A DNA stretch of 64,000 nt from Thalassomonas haliotis (GCF_028657945.1 NZ_CP059693.1:3596001-3660000); one strand, 5' to 3'; positions 37,343 to 47,537 are shown, counted from the stretch's first letter. The notes: generated from the letters alone by a model not told the origin. Program-made: numbers and translations.

Positions 37343-39120
37343 AAGTCCGGCCCTATGGTGATATGCAGCCGCCAGCCTTTATTGCCATCGAGCGCTTTGG
37401 CAACATCCAAACGGATTGCACCTACCGGTGTGACCCAGCGCAGTCCGGTGCCGACAGACTTTTGCAGCTGCCGATCGCGCCAGTGATTAAACGCATTGCC
37501 CTGATCGGCAAAAACCGCCCAGCGGTAATCCCGGTGAAACAAGTAGTCAAATTCAATGCTGGCGGCCAGTAAATGCTTGCCTCCGAGTAACTCGTTTTGC
37601 TCATCTACCGGCGACAGGCTCTGATAGCCAAAGCCCCTGACCGACACATCTCCCCCGGCAAAAAAACGGTAGTCAGAGGGCATAGCGGTATTAAAGGTCT
37701 CGGTATCCATCCAGGTGATGCCGAGCTGGCCGCGCATCATCATGCGCCAGCGACTGCTTAAACGCCAGATGCGCTTAACCCTTTGCTCCATTTGCATAAA
37801 AGCCAGCTCGGGATCACTGAGATGATCATGGCTGAACCTCAATTGGCTTTGCCAAAACCAACCGGCGTCGGCGCTGAAAGGATCGGCCACGCTGTAGTAC
37901 TTCAATTGCCAGGAAGGCACAGCATAAATCAGCGACTGGGTACTGCCGCCGGCTATCGCCAGCAGTTCGCGGGCCAGGGTGATGGCCCACTGGCTGGACC
38001 AAAAGGCGTTATTTTGCCTGAGCAGGCGCGACTCCAGCGTGATCACTTCACTGTCGGCAAAATCATCGTTTTCCCGTTGATAGCCGACCAGGTTTATCCA
38101 CTGGCTTTTTTCCCGTCCCAGGGGGATCTTGTACTGAAAACTGGTGGTGATATCGGCGCTGTTGGCGATAACCTGGTTTAAATCCAGGCGCAGCAGGTAA
38201 TGGTGGCCCCGGTCGTTCGCCCGCCGGTTTTGCCAGCTAACGCCCAGTTTTCCTTTGGTATCCGTGCCGTAACCGAGCAGGCTCTTAAGTTCGTATTTAT
38301 CCTGATCCAGGGCAAAGAAGTCAATATCGGCCTGCCTGGCCAAGTGATCGACATTTTGCTCTACGGTGACAGATTTAAAAAATTCCGAGCGGGTCAGCGC
38401 CTGTTGACTGGCGATCACCTGGCTCTGGCGATAGCGCTGCCCGGACCGGACAGACACAAACTTGCCAAGCAGCGTCTCAGACAGCGCCGTACCGGAAAAA
38501 GTCACCCGGTTAACAACATAATCGGGTCCGCAATCAAACAGCCAGCGGATATCGGCATAAGCTTCTGCGACATCGACATTCAGCTGGCTGACGGTAAATG
38601 TTGACGCCAGCAATCCCAGCTCAAGCGCCTGCTGGCGGACAGCTGACTTGAACTTTTCATAATCGCCGTGGTGTACGATTTCCCCGCGTTTCAAAGGCGG
38701 CCGGTTGAACATCTGCTCTAATTCGGGGTAAGGCTGCACGCATATGAGATTGAGTTCGATATTGCGCCAGCGCACCGGCTGGCGGCGGTCAATCTCTAAG
38801 GTTTTGCCCAAACCTTTCTCTGTGATACGGATCTCCGGCCGGTAATAACCCAATGCCTGCAATGCCTGCCTGGTTTTATCGAGAATGAAGGCATCGGAGC
38901 GCGGAAATCCCAGCGCAGACGCGGGCAAAACATTGTCAACCAGGGCCAGGTGGGATTTGATATTGGCTTTGATCGGGCCGTCGACACCGGTGATCTTAAG
39001 AGCAGTGCCTGTGGCTGGCGTATCACTGGACAATGCCGTCACAGGAAAAACACACAGCAAAAACAAAGGGGAGAAAAGAAAAAAAAAGCGTATAACGGAT
39101 TTTGCCGGGAACTGTTTCAT
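37339..39120 (-). CDS. tamA: TamA, Omp85-family outer-membrane assembly protein
   Basis: A 593-residue outer-membrane protein with an N-terminal signal (hydrophobic residues 10-30, ending near TALSSD). Three POTRA-like domains lie in about 35-275 (including VTFSGTALSETLLGKFVSVRSG). A 16-strand Omp85 barrel contains the family motif FAGGDVSVRGFGYQSLSP, whose VRGF is the lid-lock segment. The last residues (ITIGPDL) are less aromatic than usual. It forms the Tam complex with TamB, encoded directly downstream with a four-base overlap. Confidence 0.95.
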   Translation of the reverse strand: MKQFPAKSVIRFFFLFSPLFLLCVFPVTALSSDTPATGTALKITGVDGPIKANIKSHLALVDNVLPASALGFPRSDAFILDKTRQALQALGYYRPEIRITEKGLGKTLEIDRRQPVRWRNIELNLICVQPYPELEQMFNRPPLKRGEIVHHGDYEKFKSAVRQQALELGLLASTFTVSQLNVDVAEAYADIRWLFDCGPDYVVNRVTFSGTALSETLLGKFVSVRSGQRYRQSQVIASQQALTRSEFFKSVTVEQNVDHLARQADIDFFALDQDKYELKSLLGYGTDTKGKLGVSWQNRRANDRGHHYLLRLDLNQVIANSADITTSFQYKIPLGREKSQWINLVGYQRENDDFADSEVITLESRLLRQNNAFWSSQWAITLARELLAIAGGSTQSLIYAVPSWQLKYYSVADPFSADAGWFWQSQLRFSHDHLSDPELAFMQMEQRVKRIWRLSSRWRMMMRGQLGITWMDTETFNTAMPSDYRFFAGGDVSVRGFGYQSLSPVDEQNELLGGKHLLAASIEFDYLFHRDYRWAVFADQGNAFNHWRDRQLQKSVGTGLRWVTPVGAIRLDVAKALDGNKGWRLHITIGPDL

Positions 39121-39259
39121 TAGCCGCTGTCTGCATCCTTTAAATCACAATAAATTTTCGGAGTATATACCCAAACGACTTGGCTATATCTATGATGTGC
39201 CGTCCTCGCCTGCTAAGTCCGGCTTTTGCCTCAGCACACAGGCCTCTCCGGCAATTTGA

Positions 39260-39685
39260 TCAGGCAATATGTTTTTCACGCTCGTACAACAACACAGAGC
39301 CGATACGAAGGCCGCCAAGCACCAATAAAAAAACCGACAATGCATATAGCATTTCAGGTTTAAGTTCATGCTTAAACAAAGAGATAAGCACTTCGCGCAA
39401 TATAAACACAATGGCGGCATCAAGGATAAAGGTAAGCCGAAGCCTTTGCGTATTGAAATACTCGACAAGAGATTTCGACAGCTCGATCAAGACATATAAG
39501 GTCAACACATCGGCGATAATATCGATGTAATGTCCGGTTATCCCCTCAAGGGCCAACAGCGTCCAGGCGGTAAAAAAGAGCTGAAATGTGCCTATCGCGA
39601 TTCCTAACATAATAAAGATAAGAATGATGGCAAAAACGGTGTCGACGACCTTGTCAAAATATTCCCGCACTTTTTCACTGATCAT
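39260..39685 (-). CDS. PsiE-like four-helix membrane protein
   Basis: A 141-residue protein with four hydrophobic helices (about 15-40, 50-75, 85-105 and 112-133) and the pattern IELSKSLVEYFNTQRLRLTFILDAAIVFILREVL, which matches the phosphate-starvation-inducible PsiE family. The biochemical function of that family is unknown. It is on the same strand as the MscS and MlaC-like genes upstream, possibly as a loose group of envelope genes. Confidence 0.75.
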   Translation of the reverse strand: MISEKVREYFDKVVDTVFAIILIFIMLGIAIGTFQLFFTAWTLLALEGITGHYIDIIADVLTLYVLIELSKSLVEYFNTQRLRLTFILDAAIVFILREVLISLFKHELKPEMLYALSVFLLVLGGLRIGSVLLYEREKHIA

Positions 39686-39762
39686 ATTCCCTCCGCCGTC
39701 TAAGCTTTAAAACTGCGGCATATTTTCCAATGCCCGCAGCTTACTTGTGTCCCCTTTCCCTG

Positions 39763-40623
39763 CTACTTCGCATCTGCCGGAATCAGGGCTTTTCTTTCAA
39801 ACCACAGGCGCATAAAATCCTGGGTCAACTTTTGCTCTATCTCCATCGCCCTTTCGGTAGGGCAGAAAATAGTAAAAAAGACCTGGGTATGGCCCAGATC
39901 AGAAGTGGCAACCTGGATATGAGGCTCAGGGCCGGCAATGGTGATATCCAGACGGCTTTCAATCAATTGATTATAGCGAATCGCCACATCTTTAAAGTCG
40001 TCACAATACAAATTTGCCTTTTCATAAAGGCTATCAATAAATTCAAAAGGATTGACACTGTCATCACGCACTAAGGTGAAATGATGCATGGCATAACGCT
40101 TAAGAAAATTTAAATTTTTAATGGCGGAAGTGATCAACTGGCTGTTGGGTAAATACAGGGTTTTTCCCGTATATTGATAATCGTTGATATTCACTTCCAG
40201 CAGGGTTAGTTTAGCCCAGTCGGTAGAGTGAATTTCACCATAATAATTCCCCACCTGTACCCAGTCGCCGATGCGAAACGGGCGGCTGGATAAAAGATAA
40301 ACGAAGCCAATAAAACACTGGATAAACTCCCGGGTCGCCAGGACAATCGCGACAATAAAGGCGGCGATGGACAAGGCAAACTTTTGAATCTCATCGGACC
40401 AAATATTAAAAATCAGCAATATAACCAACAAGGTGAACAGATTGTTCACCATATTAATTTGTAGCCTTTTTCCCTCTGTTGACTTACGTATGATTCTTTT
40501 TACGATTAACCATTTGATGATGAAAAAAATGCCGACCAGCAATAAAGTAAGGATGAATTTATTTTCAAAGACCAAAGCGATAAAGTGATGCACGTTTTGA
40601 TAAATATTTGACCAGTTGCTCAT
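39763..40623 (-). CDS. MscS-family mechanosensitive channel
   Basis: A 286-residue inner-membrane protein. Three to four helices lie within residues 15-130. The pore helix region is ALSIAAFIVAIVLATREFIQCFIGF. The conserved MscS beta domain entry is SSRPFRIGDWVQVGNYYGEI. The N-terminal GxxxG-rich pore motif of E. coli MscS is less clear, so the conductance may differ. It would release solutes on osmotic downshift. The C-terminal domain is complete, ending after ALIPADAK. Confidence 0.88.
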   Translation of the reverse strand: MSNWSNIYQNVHHFIALVFENKFILTLLLVGIFFIIKWLIVKRIIRKSTEGKRLQINMVNNLFTLLVILLIFNIWSDEIQKFALSIAAFIVAIVLATREFIQCFIGFVYLLSSRPFRIGDWVQVGNYYGEIHSTDWAKLTLLEVNINDYQYTGKTLYLPNSQLITSAIKNLNFLKRYAMHHFTLVRDDSVNPFEFIDSLYEKANLYCDDFKDVAIRYNQLIESRLDITIAGPEPHIQVATSDLGHTQVFFTIFCPTERAMEIEQKLTQDFMRLWFERKALIPADAK

Positions 40624-40661
40624 GATGATAAATAAAGCCTGTATTGTTTTTGTTTCTCTGA

Positions 40662-41336
40662 CTAATGGTTTGCTGTTGATGCTTTTTGGTTAATGTCTTT
40701 TAAATGCAATAATGTCTCTGCTGCTCCTAAGCGGTTAAAACTTGCGTTCAGTTCATTTTGTTTCGTTTGCAATAAACTGATGCCTTCAATGATAATGTCA
40801 AAAAAATACCAACCGCCTTCGCCTGATTGAATTAACTTTAGCACGGCTTTATAGCTTTTTTCCTGTCCGTTAATCGTGATGTTTACCATCGCCATCTTGC
40901 CGCTTTTAGAAAGCTGGCTCTTGCCCACTGCGATGACCTCGTTATTATATTTACTCAACAAGTGAGCATAGGTATTGATCAACTGGGCTGATAATGCCTG
41001 AATATACTCTCCTTTTAGCTCATCGGAGAGCTTAAATAAGTTTTTATTCAGCACCTTATAGGTAAAAAAACGACTGTCGATTTCAGGCAGAAGATGTTCG
41101 CGCAATACCTGCCTGATATTGGCTGTGGTCATGGCATTAGTGCGCTTTAATGTCGCCAAGGACAATTCTATGCGCTCAAATGTCTGTTTTACCTTGTTCT
41201 CGGGAGTATCCGCAGCCGCTATGACTATGGTCGAAATAAACAAACTTAAAATAACGAACGCAATAACCACCAAATCAACAACAAAGTAAGATCTTTTTTT
41301 CATTTTCATCAGTTCAAAAAATAGAAGATGGGGCAT
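40662..41336 (-). CDS. MlaC/Ttg2D-like phospholipid-binding protein
   Basis: A 224-residue protein (about 215 if started at the ATG 41309). The start is uncertain because neither candidate has a strong ribosome site. A hydrophobic stretch (FVVDLVVIAFVILSLFISTIVI) acts as signal or anchor, longer than a typical signal peptide. The rest matches MlaC: VKQTFERIELSLATL, HLLPEIDSRFFTYKVLNKN and VNITINGQEKSYKAVLKL. MlaC carries phospholipid between the outer and inner membranes for the MlaFEDB complex. No mlaFED genes are near, so it is an orphan homologue whose partner is unknown. Confidence 0.75.
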   Translation of the reverse strand: MPHLLFFELMKMKKRSYFVVDLVVIAFVILSLFISTIVIAAADTPENKVKQTFERIELSLATLKRTNAMTTANIRQVLREHLLPEIDSRFFTYKVLNKNLFKLSDELKGEYIQALSAQLINTYAHLLSKYNNEVIAVGKSQLSKSGKMAMVNITINGQEKSYKAVLKLIQSGEGGWYFFDIIIEGISLLQTKQNELNASFNRLGAAETLLHLKDINQKASTANH

Positions 41337-41553
41337 TGTACGGCTTGGGTAAAAATAGGCAAACGCAAAAAAAAATTCGCTTCAATCAAAAATATTGATT
41401 AAACATCTGCGCCATAAAGTTATTAAAATTCAATCAACTAAGCAAGATAAACTCAAATTGCCTAGTTGAATGCGGGAACCGCCCCCGTCAAACGCCTGCT
41501 TATGCGGGCATGTTAAGAGGACGGCACGGATAGCGCATAAAAAGGAGCCGCCA

Positions 41554-41979
41554 TTACGAGTTGATAAAAACCTTGGAGGGGTCGACGAGAAACCTTTCCC
41601 CGATCGCCTCCCGCCCGAATAACATCAGATAACTCATGTCAGAGCGGTCTGTTAAGGTAATTTCTATCGGCCAGGTATCTTTCCCTAAAGTGATCGGGGT
41701 TGTGATCACATACCTCTGCTCGGAAGTGCCGTTGGATGATTTCACTTTTCTGATATCGCTGATCGGCGCTGTGCAGCTGACAATAGTCTCGACATTATGC
41801 ACATCCGGATGCAGGTCGAACCTGACACAGGGCTTATCATTTTTAATGATCTTGGTGATGTTATCGACATGTAAGGAAGATGTCTGTGCGCCGGTATCAA
41901 TTCTCACCTGCAGGTCATCAATTGCCAGCTCAGGCAGAGCTATCGACTCCAGCCGGCCAATAATTATTTTATTACTCAT
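41554..41979 (-). CDS. rimB: RimB-type retropepsin-like protease
   Basis: A 141-residue protein of the family once called ATP-dependent zinc protease. The aspartic-protease motif is IDTGAQTSSLH (Asp28 to His37), with FGREAIGERFLVDPSK at the C-terminus. In Pseudomonas RimB cuts glutamate tails that RimK adds to ribosomal protein S6. Its linkage here with rimK (two genes upstream) supports that role. It lies 9 bp downstream of the deacylase gene. Confidence 0.85.
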   Translation of the reverse strand: MSNKIIIGRLESIALPELAIDDLQVRIDTGAQTSSLHVDNITKIIKNDKPCVRFDLHPDVHNVETIVSCTAPISDIRKVKSSNGTSEQRYVITTPITLGKDTWPIEITLTDRSDMSYLMLFGREAIGERFLVDPSKVFINS

Positions 41980-41988
41980 TTTCTTACC

Positions 41989-43023
41989 TTATGTTTCCGG
42001 TTGATTGCCATCAAGTTCCGGCAACAACAACTCTTGCACCGTTTCTATCTGTTCAACAATTTCTTCATTGTCTTCGCTAAAATAGGCGATATGAAACATG
42101 GCTTCCCCTTCCTGGACCAGCGGAATGTTTTGTTTGCCGATCAGGATCCCCGAACGGCTGGCTTTAACGACATCAATAATATCGCCATAGGGACTGCCGA
42201 TTTCCGCCAATACCTGCCCTTTGCTAATGTGATCTCCCAAATCAACTCTATTATGCACTATGCCGCTGGCATTGGCCCTGAGCCATTGGCTGCCGTTGGC
42301 GATAAAAGGCGCCAGCGTTTTCTTTTTCGAAGACGACTTACGCACCATATTCAAATGGTGCAGAATATTCTGTATACCCTTAATGCCGGCCCGAATTGAA
42401 AATTCATCGAAACGCAAGGCTTCCCCGGCTTCATATAACAATACCCTGGTCTTCAGTTTTACCGCGGCTTCCCTTAAAGAGCCGTCGCGCAAATCGGCAT
42501 TTAAAATCACCGGCACCCCGAAGACTTCAGCCAGCAGCTTGGTTTCTTCATCGGACATATCCGCCCTGATCTGCGGTAAATTAGAGCGGTGAATGGCCCC
42601 GGTGTGCAGATCGATACCATAATCGCAATGCCTGACAATTTCATTTAGGAAAATATGCGCAACCCGCCCCGCCAGCGACCCTTTGGCCGAACCGGGGAAA
42701 CAGCGGTTAAGATCCCGCCTGTCCGGCATATAACGGCTTTGGTTGACCACACCGTACACATTGACCATAGGCACAGCTATCAGAGTACCCCGGCTGATTT
42801 TAAAATGCTTCTGGCTGACCAACCGCCGGATAATCTCGATACCGTTGAGTTCATCGCCATGTACCGCGGCGCTGATAAAGACCGTCGGCCCGGGTTTCTT
42901 TGCGCGAATAATATGCACAGGCAGTGAGACACTGGCATCTGTGTACAGTTTGGCTACCGGCAATTCAATTTTTCGATTTTCGCCGGGCAAAAGCTCAAAT
43001 TCACCAATACGTAATGGTTCCAT
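41989..43023 (-). CDS. Succinylglutamate desuccinylase/aspartoacylase-family protein
   Basis: A 344-residue zinc-peptidase-fold protein (AstE/AspA family, COG3608 branch). Zinc ligands are visible in AAVHGDELNG (His55, Glu58) and a second His in GIDLHTG. A barrel-like C-terminal domain carries ISKGQVLAEIGSPYG. It is placed between rimK and rimB, 14 bp downstream of rimK, and is therefore probably part of the poly-glutamate modification system. Trimming of gamma- or alpha-linked Glu is my inference. The known family members hydrolyse N-acyl amino acids. Confidence 0.82.
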   Translation of the reverse strand: MEPLRIGEFELLPGENRKIELPVAKLYTDASVSLPVHIIRAKKPGPTVFISAAVHGDELNGIEIIRRLVSQKHFKISRGTLIAVPMVNVYGVVNQSRYMPDRRDLNRCFPGSAKGSLAGRVAHIFLNEIVRHCDYGIDLHTGAIHRSNLPQIRADMSDEETKLLAEVFGVPVILNADLRDGSLREAAVKLKTRVLLYEAGEALRFDEFSIRAGIKGIQNILHHLNMVRKSSSKKKTLAPFIANGSQWLRANASGIVHNRVDLGDHISKGQVLAEIGSPYGDIIDVVKASRSGILIGKQNIPLVQEGEAMFHIAYFSEDNEEIVEQIETVQELLLPELDGNQPET

Positions 43024-43037
43024 AACTGTGCCCTGAT

Positions 43038-43943
43038 TTACCCTTTACCGCGGGTTTTATTGCTATTAGGTTTGGCTTTCTTTTCAATAAAGTCAAATAT
43101 CATACCGGCAACATCTTTTCCCGTGGCCGTCTCAATGCCCTCCAGTCCGGGCGAAGAGTTAACTTCCATCACCATAGGACCGCTTTGCGAACGGAGCAAG
43201 TCAACGCCGCAGAAGTTCAGCCCCATAGCCTTGGCGGCATTCACCGCCGTTTCCCTTTCTTGCCTGGATAATTTAATGACCTCGGCCGTCCCCCCCCGGT
43301 GCAGGTTAGAGCGAAATTCACCTTCTGCGCCCTGGCGTTTCATCGCGGCAACGACACGGTCACCGACCACCAGGCAACGTATGTCAGCCCCGCCCGCTTC
43401 CTTGATAAATTCCTGCACTAAAATATTGGCCTTTAATCCCATAAAGGCTTCAATAATAGACTCTGCCGCCTTGGCGGTATCGGCCAGTACCACGCCGATG
43501 CCCTGCGTACCTTCGAGCAATTTAACCACCACAGGCGCGCCGCCGACATTTTTGATCAAATCTTTAATGTTGTCGGGTTTACTGGCAAAGCCGGTTCTGG
43601 GCAAACCTATGCCTTTGCGGGATAAAAGCTGCAATGAACGTAATTTATCGCGCGAGCGGCTGATTGCCACCGATTCATTAACATTAAAAGTGCCCATCAT
43701 TTCAAATTGCCGCGCCACCGCGGTGCCGTAAAAGGTTATCGAGGCCCCGATACGCGGGATAACGGCATCATAGAGGGGAAGCTCCTCCCCGTGATACCGC
43801 ACGGTAGGACGGCTGCTGGTAATGTCCATATAACAATGTAACGTATCGATCACATCGACCTGATGGCCTTTGGCCTCCCCCGCTTCCTTTAAACGCCGGG
43901 TTGAATAAAGGTTTGAATTCCTTGATAATATGGCAATTTTCAT
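43038..43943 (-). CDS. rimK: RimK-type alpha-L-glutamate ligase
   Basis: A 301-residue ATP-grasp ligase. The N-terminal domain starts [18 protein letters not shown]. The ATP-grasp core contains [33 protein letters not shown] and the metal-binding [14 protein letters not shown]. It adds glutamates to the C-terminus of ribosomal protein S6 and can make poly-alpha-glutamate. It is the first gene of rimK-deacylase-rimB. A LysR gene diverges from it across about 160 bp and is the probable regulator. Confidence 0.94.
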   Translation of the reverse strand: MKIAILSRNSNLYSTRRLKEAGEAKGHQVDVIDTLHCYMDITSSRPTVRYHGEELPLYDAVIPRIGASITFYGTAVARQFEMMGTFNVNESVAISRSRDKLRSLQLLSRKGIGLPRTGFASKPDNIKDLIKNVGGAPVVVKLLEGTQGIGVVLADTAKAAESIIEAFMGLKANILVQEFIKEAGGADIRCLVVGDRVVAAMKRQGAEGEFRSNLHRGGTAEVIKLSRQERETAVNAAKAMGLNFCGVDLLRSQSGPMVMEVNSSPGLEGIETATGKDVAGMIFDFIEKKAKPNSNKTRGKG

Positions 43944-44102
43944 AAAATATAATCCTGTTATTGTCGCTTTTATGCTAAACGGCTAGAAATAAAAGATGCT
44001 GTAAAAACTTATATCAAGTGTATAGTCGATAATGAACAAAATATAACGTTATATTTTAATGAGTTTGATTAAAATATTTGATTGGATAAGCGAACCCCGT
44101 GC

Positions 44103-44951
44103 ATGAAAATAGAGTTACTGAAAACCTTTCTGGAAGTCAGCCGTACCTTACATTTCCGGATTGCCGCGGAAAATTTATTTATCACCCAGTCGGCCGTCAG
44201 CGCGCGGATAAAACTGCTCGAAGACGAACTCGGGGTGCTGTTGTTTGATCGCACGCAAAAGCATTTGGCCCTGACCGCAGAAGGTCACCGCTTGATTAAA
44301 CACGCCAATGAAATCATTTTTATGTGGCAAAAAACCAAGCAGGATGTCAGTATCGCAGAAAACGAGACCCGGCAACTGGTAATTGCCTCCATGATGTCTA
44401 TCTGGGATATTGCCTTGCAGGACTGGCTGCAAAAAATTCACCGCAATATCGACGATATCAGCCTGCTCACCAATACCTATTCGCCGATAGAATTGCGAAA
44501 AAGTGTCCTCAACCGGGTGGTTGATATCGCCTTTTTATTTGAACCTCCCTATGTGGAAGATTTGATCACGGAAAAAGTCGCCACGGTCCCCTTGCAGCTG
44601 GTGGCGACCGAACCCGGCAATATCAAAGAAACCTTTTCTTTGGATAATTACATTATGGTGGATTACGGTGAAGCAGTGAACAGCCAGCATATGCGGGAAT
44701 TTCAAGATGCTCCTGCGGCCAAGCACTTTATGAGCCAGCCGCGTATCGCCTTGAATTTTATTCTCGATGCCGGCGGCTGCGCCTACCTGCCCAGCCAAAT
44801 GACTTTTGAATATATCCAGGCCGGTAAACTCTTTATTATTGAAGAAGCGCCGGTATATTCCCGGGACATATTTGCGGTTTATTTGACCAAAAGCCAAAAA
44901 GTCGAAGTAATCGAGCAGGCTATACAGCTGTTTCCTTCTGTAACCGTTTAA
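44103..44951 (+). CDS. LysR-family transcriptional regulator
   Basis: A 282-residue regulator starting at MKIELLKTFLEVSRTLHF (ATG 44103). The frame extends 7 codons to a TTG, but the LysR pattern begins at this ATG. The helix-turn-helix spans residues 1-60 (AAENLFITQSAVSARIKLLEDELG), followed by the periplasmic-binding-like effector domain. It diverges from rimK, so it probably controls the rimK operon. Palindromic A/T-rich sequence between them (44026-44070, with ATAACGTTAT) is a candidate operator. Confidence 0.9.
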   Translation: MKIELLKTFLEVSRTLHFRIAAENLFITQSAVSARIKLLEDELGVLLFDRTQKHLALTAEGHRLIKHANEIIFMWQKTKQDVSIAENETRQLVIASMMSIWDIALQDWLQKIHRNIDDISLLTNTYSPIELRKSVLNRVVDIAFLFEPPYVEDLITEKVATVPLQLVATEPGNIKETFSLDNYIMVDYGEAVNSQHMREFQDAPAAKHFMSQPRIALNFILDAGGCAYLPSQMTFEYIQAGKLFIIEEAPVYSRDIFAVYLTKSQKVEVIEQAIQLFPSVTV

Positions 44952-45100
44952 CGCAACGGCTGTTGGCCGCATTTCGGTCCGGCACAGCGCCGGCAAAGAT
45001 GAAACCCGGCGGCATCTGCCTTAGAGCGCAATTTCAGCCGCCAGATGTCAGGAAAAGAAGCTGCGGCCAGGGTCAAGCTTATGAGCCGCCCTGGCCGGTA

Positions 45101-46435
45101 TCAATCCAGTAATACCCAGGTAGCCCCGCCTAAAAAGATAAAGAAGCCCACGACATCGGAAACCGTTGTTAAAATAACCGACCCCGCCAGTGCCGGGTCT
45201 ATCTTCATCTTGTGCATGGCATAAGGGATGCCGATACCGGCCATCACCGCCACCGTCATATTAACGAGTACTGCAACAAAAATAACTAAGGTGATACCGG
45301 GGCTGCCAAACCAGAAATAAGCAATGGTACCAACCGACAAGGCCCAGATAACGGCATTGATGACAGAAACTTTAAACTCCTTGTCCCGCAACAGGCGTAT
45401 ATTGATATTGGACAATTGTCCTGTGGCCAGGCCCCTTATGGTCAAGGTCAGGGTCTGGCTGCCTGCAATTCCCCCCATACTGGCAACGATCGGCATCAAT
45501 ACCGCCAAGGCGACAATTTCGGCTAAGGTTGCTTCAAACTGGCCGATCACCCAGGCGGCCAGCAAAGCGGTAAGTAAATTAATTCCCAGCCAGACTGCCC
45601 GTTGCCTGGCGCTGGAGATCACAGGGGCAAACAGATCTTCATCACTGACATTACCCACATGGGCAATCTTTGCCTCGTAAAAAGCTTCGACATGCCCCAT
45701 AACATCCCGAAGATGGAAAGTTCCAATATACTCGTTATTTTCATCGACCACAGCTAACTCTGTCGCCTGGACACGTTTGAAAATACTGCCCAGGTTATCT
45801 ACTTTTTCACTGGCTAACACGACTTCATCTTTACCCAGGGCAACTTCCAGCAAACTTTGCCCCTTGTCACAGTAGCAGAGTTGATGCAACATAACCTTTC
45901 CCTGGTAATAACCACGCTCGTCCACCAGGTAGATTGCTTCTATCGACGGCTGATCTACCAAGAGATCCCGGGCTTCTCCTATGCTGGTGCCCGATAATAA
46001 CGGCTGTTGACTGCGGCTGGCATATCTACCGACCAAACTGGCATCATACTCCAGGGCGTCTTTGATCACCGCCCGATCTTTCTTCGGCAATTCTTCTATG
46101 GCTTTTTGAATAACCGGCCTGGACAACTCTCCCAAAACGCTGACAACTTGTTCGTTGCTACTCTCCAGGGCAACAGAGATCAGTTCTTTTTTGCCCACCG
46201 CTTTAAAGAGTTCATGACGGGATTCCTCCCTGAGCACTGCCAGGGTTTCGCTTTTTTGCGCTTCGGGGATCAACTGCCACATCGCTTTTTTGCTGGCATA
46301 AGGCGTAGCTTCCAGGGTAAACGCCCAGTCGGCGGGTAAAAATTGTTCGGCCTGGATTGGCAATGCCAGTTCTTCTTGCTCGATATGAGACTGTATCCAT
46401 TTAATCAGCTGCTGTCTTTCATCGGATGTGATCAT
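45101..46435 (-). CDS. mgtE: MgtE-type magnesium transporter
   Basis: A 444-residue protein. I start at the ATG 46435 (MITSDERQQLI), with GGAAG 5 bases upstream. The earlier ATG at 46453 lacks one. Domains are a helical N domain (1-125), paired CBS domains (about 135-255) and five membrane helices from about 285. The conserved pore segment is MPIVASMGGIAGSQTLTLTIRG, with the later acidic-site helix MKIDPALAGSVILTTVSDVVGF. It imports Mg2+ with gating by the cytosolic domains. It is monocistronic. Confidence 0.93.
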   Translation of the reverse strand: MITSDERQQLIKWIQSHIEQEELALPIQAEQFLPADWAFTLEATPYASKKAMWQLIPEAQKSETLAVLREESRHELFKAVGKKELISVALESSNEQVVSVLGELSRPVIQKAIEELPKKDRAVIKDALEYDASLVGRYASRSQQPLLSGTSIGEARDLLVDQPSIEAIYLVDERGYYQGKVMLHQLCYCDKGQSLLEVALGKDEVVLASEKVDNLGSIFKRVQATELAVVDENNEYIGTFHLRDVMGHVEAFYEAKIAHVGNVSDEDLFAPVISSARQRAVWLGINLLTALLAAWVIGQFEATLAEIVALAVLMPIVASMGGIAGSQTLTLTIRGLATGQLSNINIRLLRDKEFKVSVINAVIWALSVGTIAYFWFGSPGITLVIFVAVLVNMTVAVMAGIGIPYAMHKMKIDPALAGSVILTTVSDVVGFFIFLGGATWVLLD

Positions 46436-46673
46436 ATAACTTCCAGTGTACATATTGTTTATTTTGATATTTTTATCAAATTGTAGGATATCTCAGCAAC
46501 AATTTTTAACAATAAGCTTTTATTGCGCAAAATATCTAAAAGAACTCAAAGCATTTAAGCTATCTGTTATTTATTCAAGTCATGGCATCACAGATCCCCT
46601 GTTTCACAGGCTTAGTAATCCCGGTTATTTACAACTAAACTGAACATCATCACCTGATAAGCGGAGCAATACA

Positions 46674-47537
46674 GTGGCCAAGCTACATATAATAATAGAG
46701 AATTACTCCTTATCGTCGGCGGAAATCCATAAAATAACCCTGTTGCAGCAGGCGTATGATGCCGAGTTATTTTGGTATGTCCATGCCCATGATACTATGC
46801 TGGACAGGCTCTACTTCAGCACAGAGCTCGCCTCCCTGTGGCAAAGTTTTACCAACAATGTCAAGCAAACCAGCCATGCCCTGGAACAATCCGTACAACA
46901 GCACTTTAAGAACAGTACGCTAAGCTATGTGCACGATAAGTACTGGGGAAAAGAAGTCGATAAAAATGCCGCCCGCCAGGATTTAAGAATCATCACCCGG
47001 GGGGAGGAAAATTTATCTCATTCGGTACTGCAGTACATTAATCACAGTAATGCTCCCCTTATCATCCTGGGAAAACGCCCCTGGGGAGCCAAGTGCAAGC
47101 TTGTCGGCGCCGTCGACCCTTTTCACAGCGATGACCCGAAAAATACAACAGATATCAATGTCTACAAACTGACAAGGCGTATGGCAGAAAGGCTCCAGTC
47201 ACAGGAGTGGAAACTGTTACATGCCATCTATATACCGCCATTGGCGATTAGTCATACACAGGAGCTGAACCTATTCCACAGGGAAAGAGTGTATGAATTT
47301 TGCCGGGAAATACAGTGTCCGCCTAAGCGCATGACTTTTTGCGGCGGCAATCCGGAAATAGCCATTGAACATTATGCCCAGATAAACAAGGTTGACCTCA
47401 TCGTGCTCGGCAGCCGTAAACATGGCATTATCGATAAATGGCTAAACGGTTCGACAGTAGAACAGCTGCTCAAAACTCCCCATCTCGATATTTTACTTAC
47501 CGCGTCCCATTCAGCAAAAAATAACCCAAAGAGCTGA
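46674..47537 (+). CDS. Universal stress protein, tandem (UspE-like)
   Basis: A 287-residue protein built from two Usp-like domains. The first is degenerate (1-140, with PLIILGKRPWG). The second is clearer (about 150-280, with VDLIVLGSRKHGIIDKWLNGSTVEQLLK), including the GxRxxG-like nucleotide loop. The GTG start has GGAG 9 bases upstream. The tandem layout and length resemble UspE. The partner is unknown. Confidence 0.82.
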   Translation: MAKLHIIIENYSLSSAEIHKITLLQQAYDAELFWYVHAHDTMLDRLYFSTELASLWQSFTNNVKQTSHALEQSVQQHFKNSTLSYVHDKYWGKEVDKNAARQDLRIITRGEENLSHSVLQYINHSNAPLIILGKRPWGAKCKLVGAVDPFHSDDPKNTTDINVYKLTRRMAERLQSQEWKLLHAIYIPPLAISHTQELNLFHRERVYEFCREIQCPPKRMTFCGGNPEIAIEHYAQINKVDLIVLGSRKHGIIDKWLNGSTVEQLLKTPHLDILLTASHSAKNNPKS

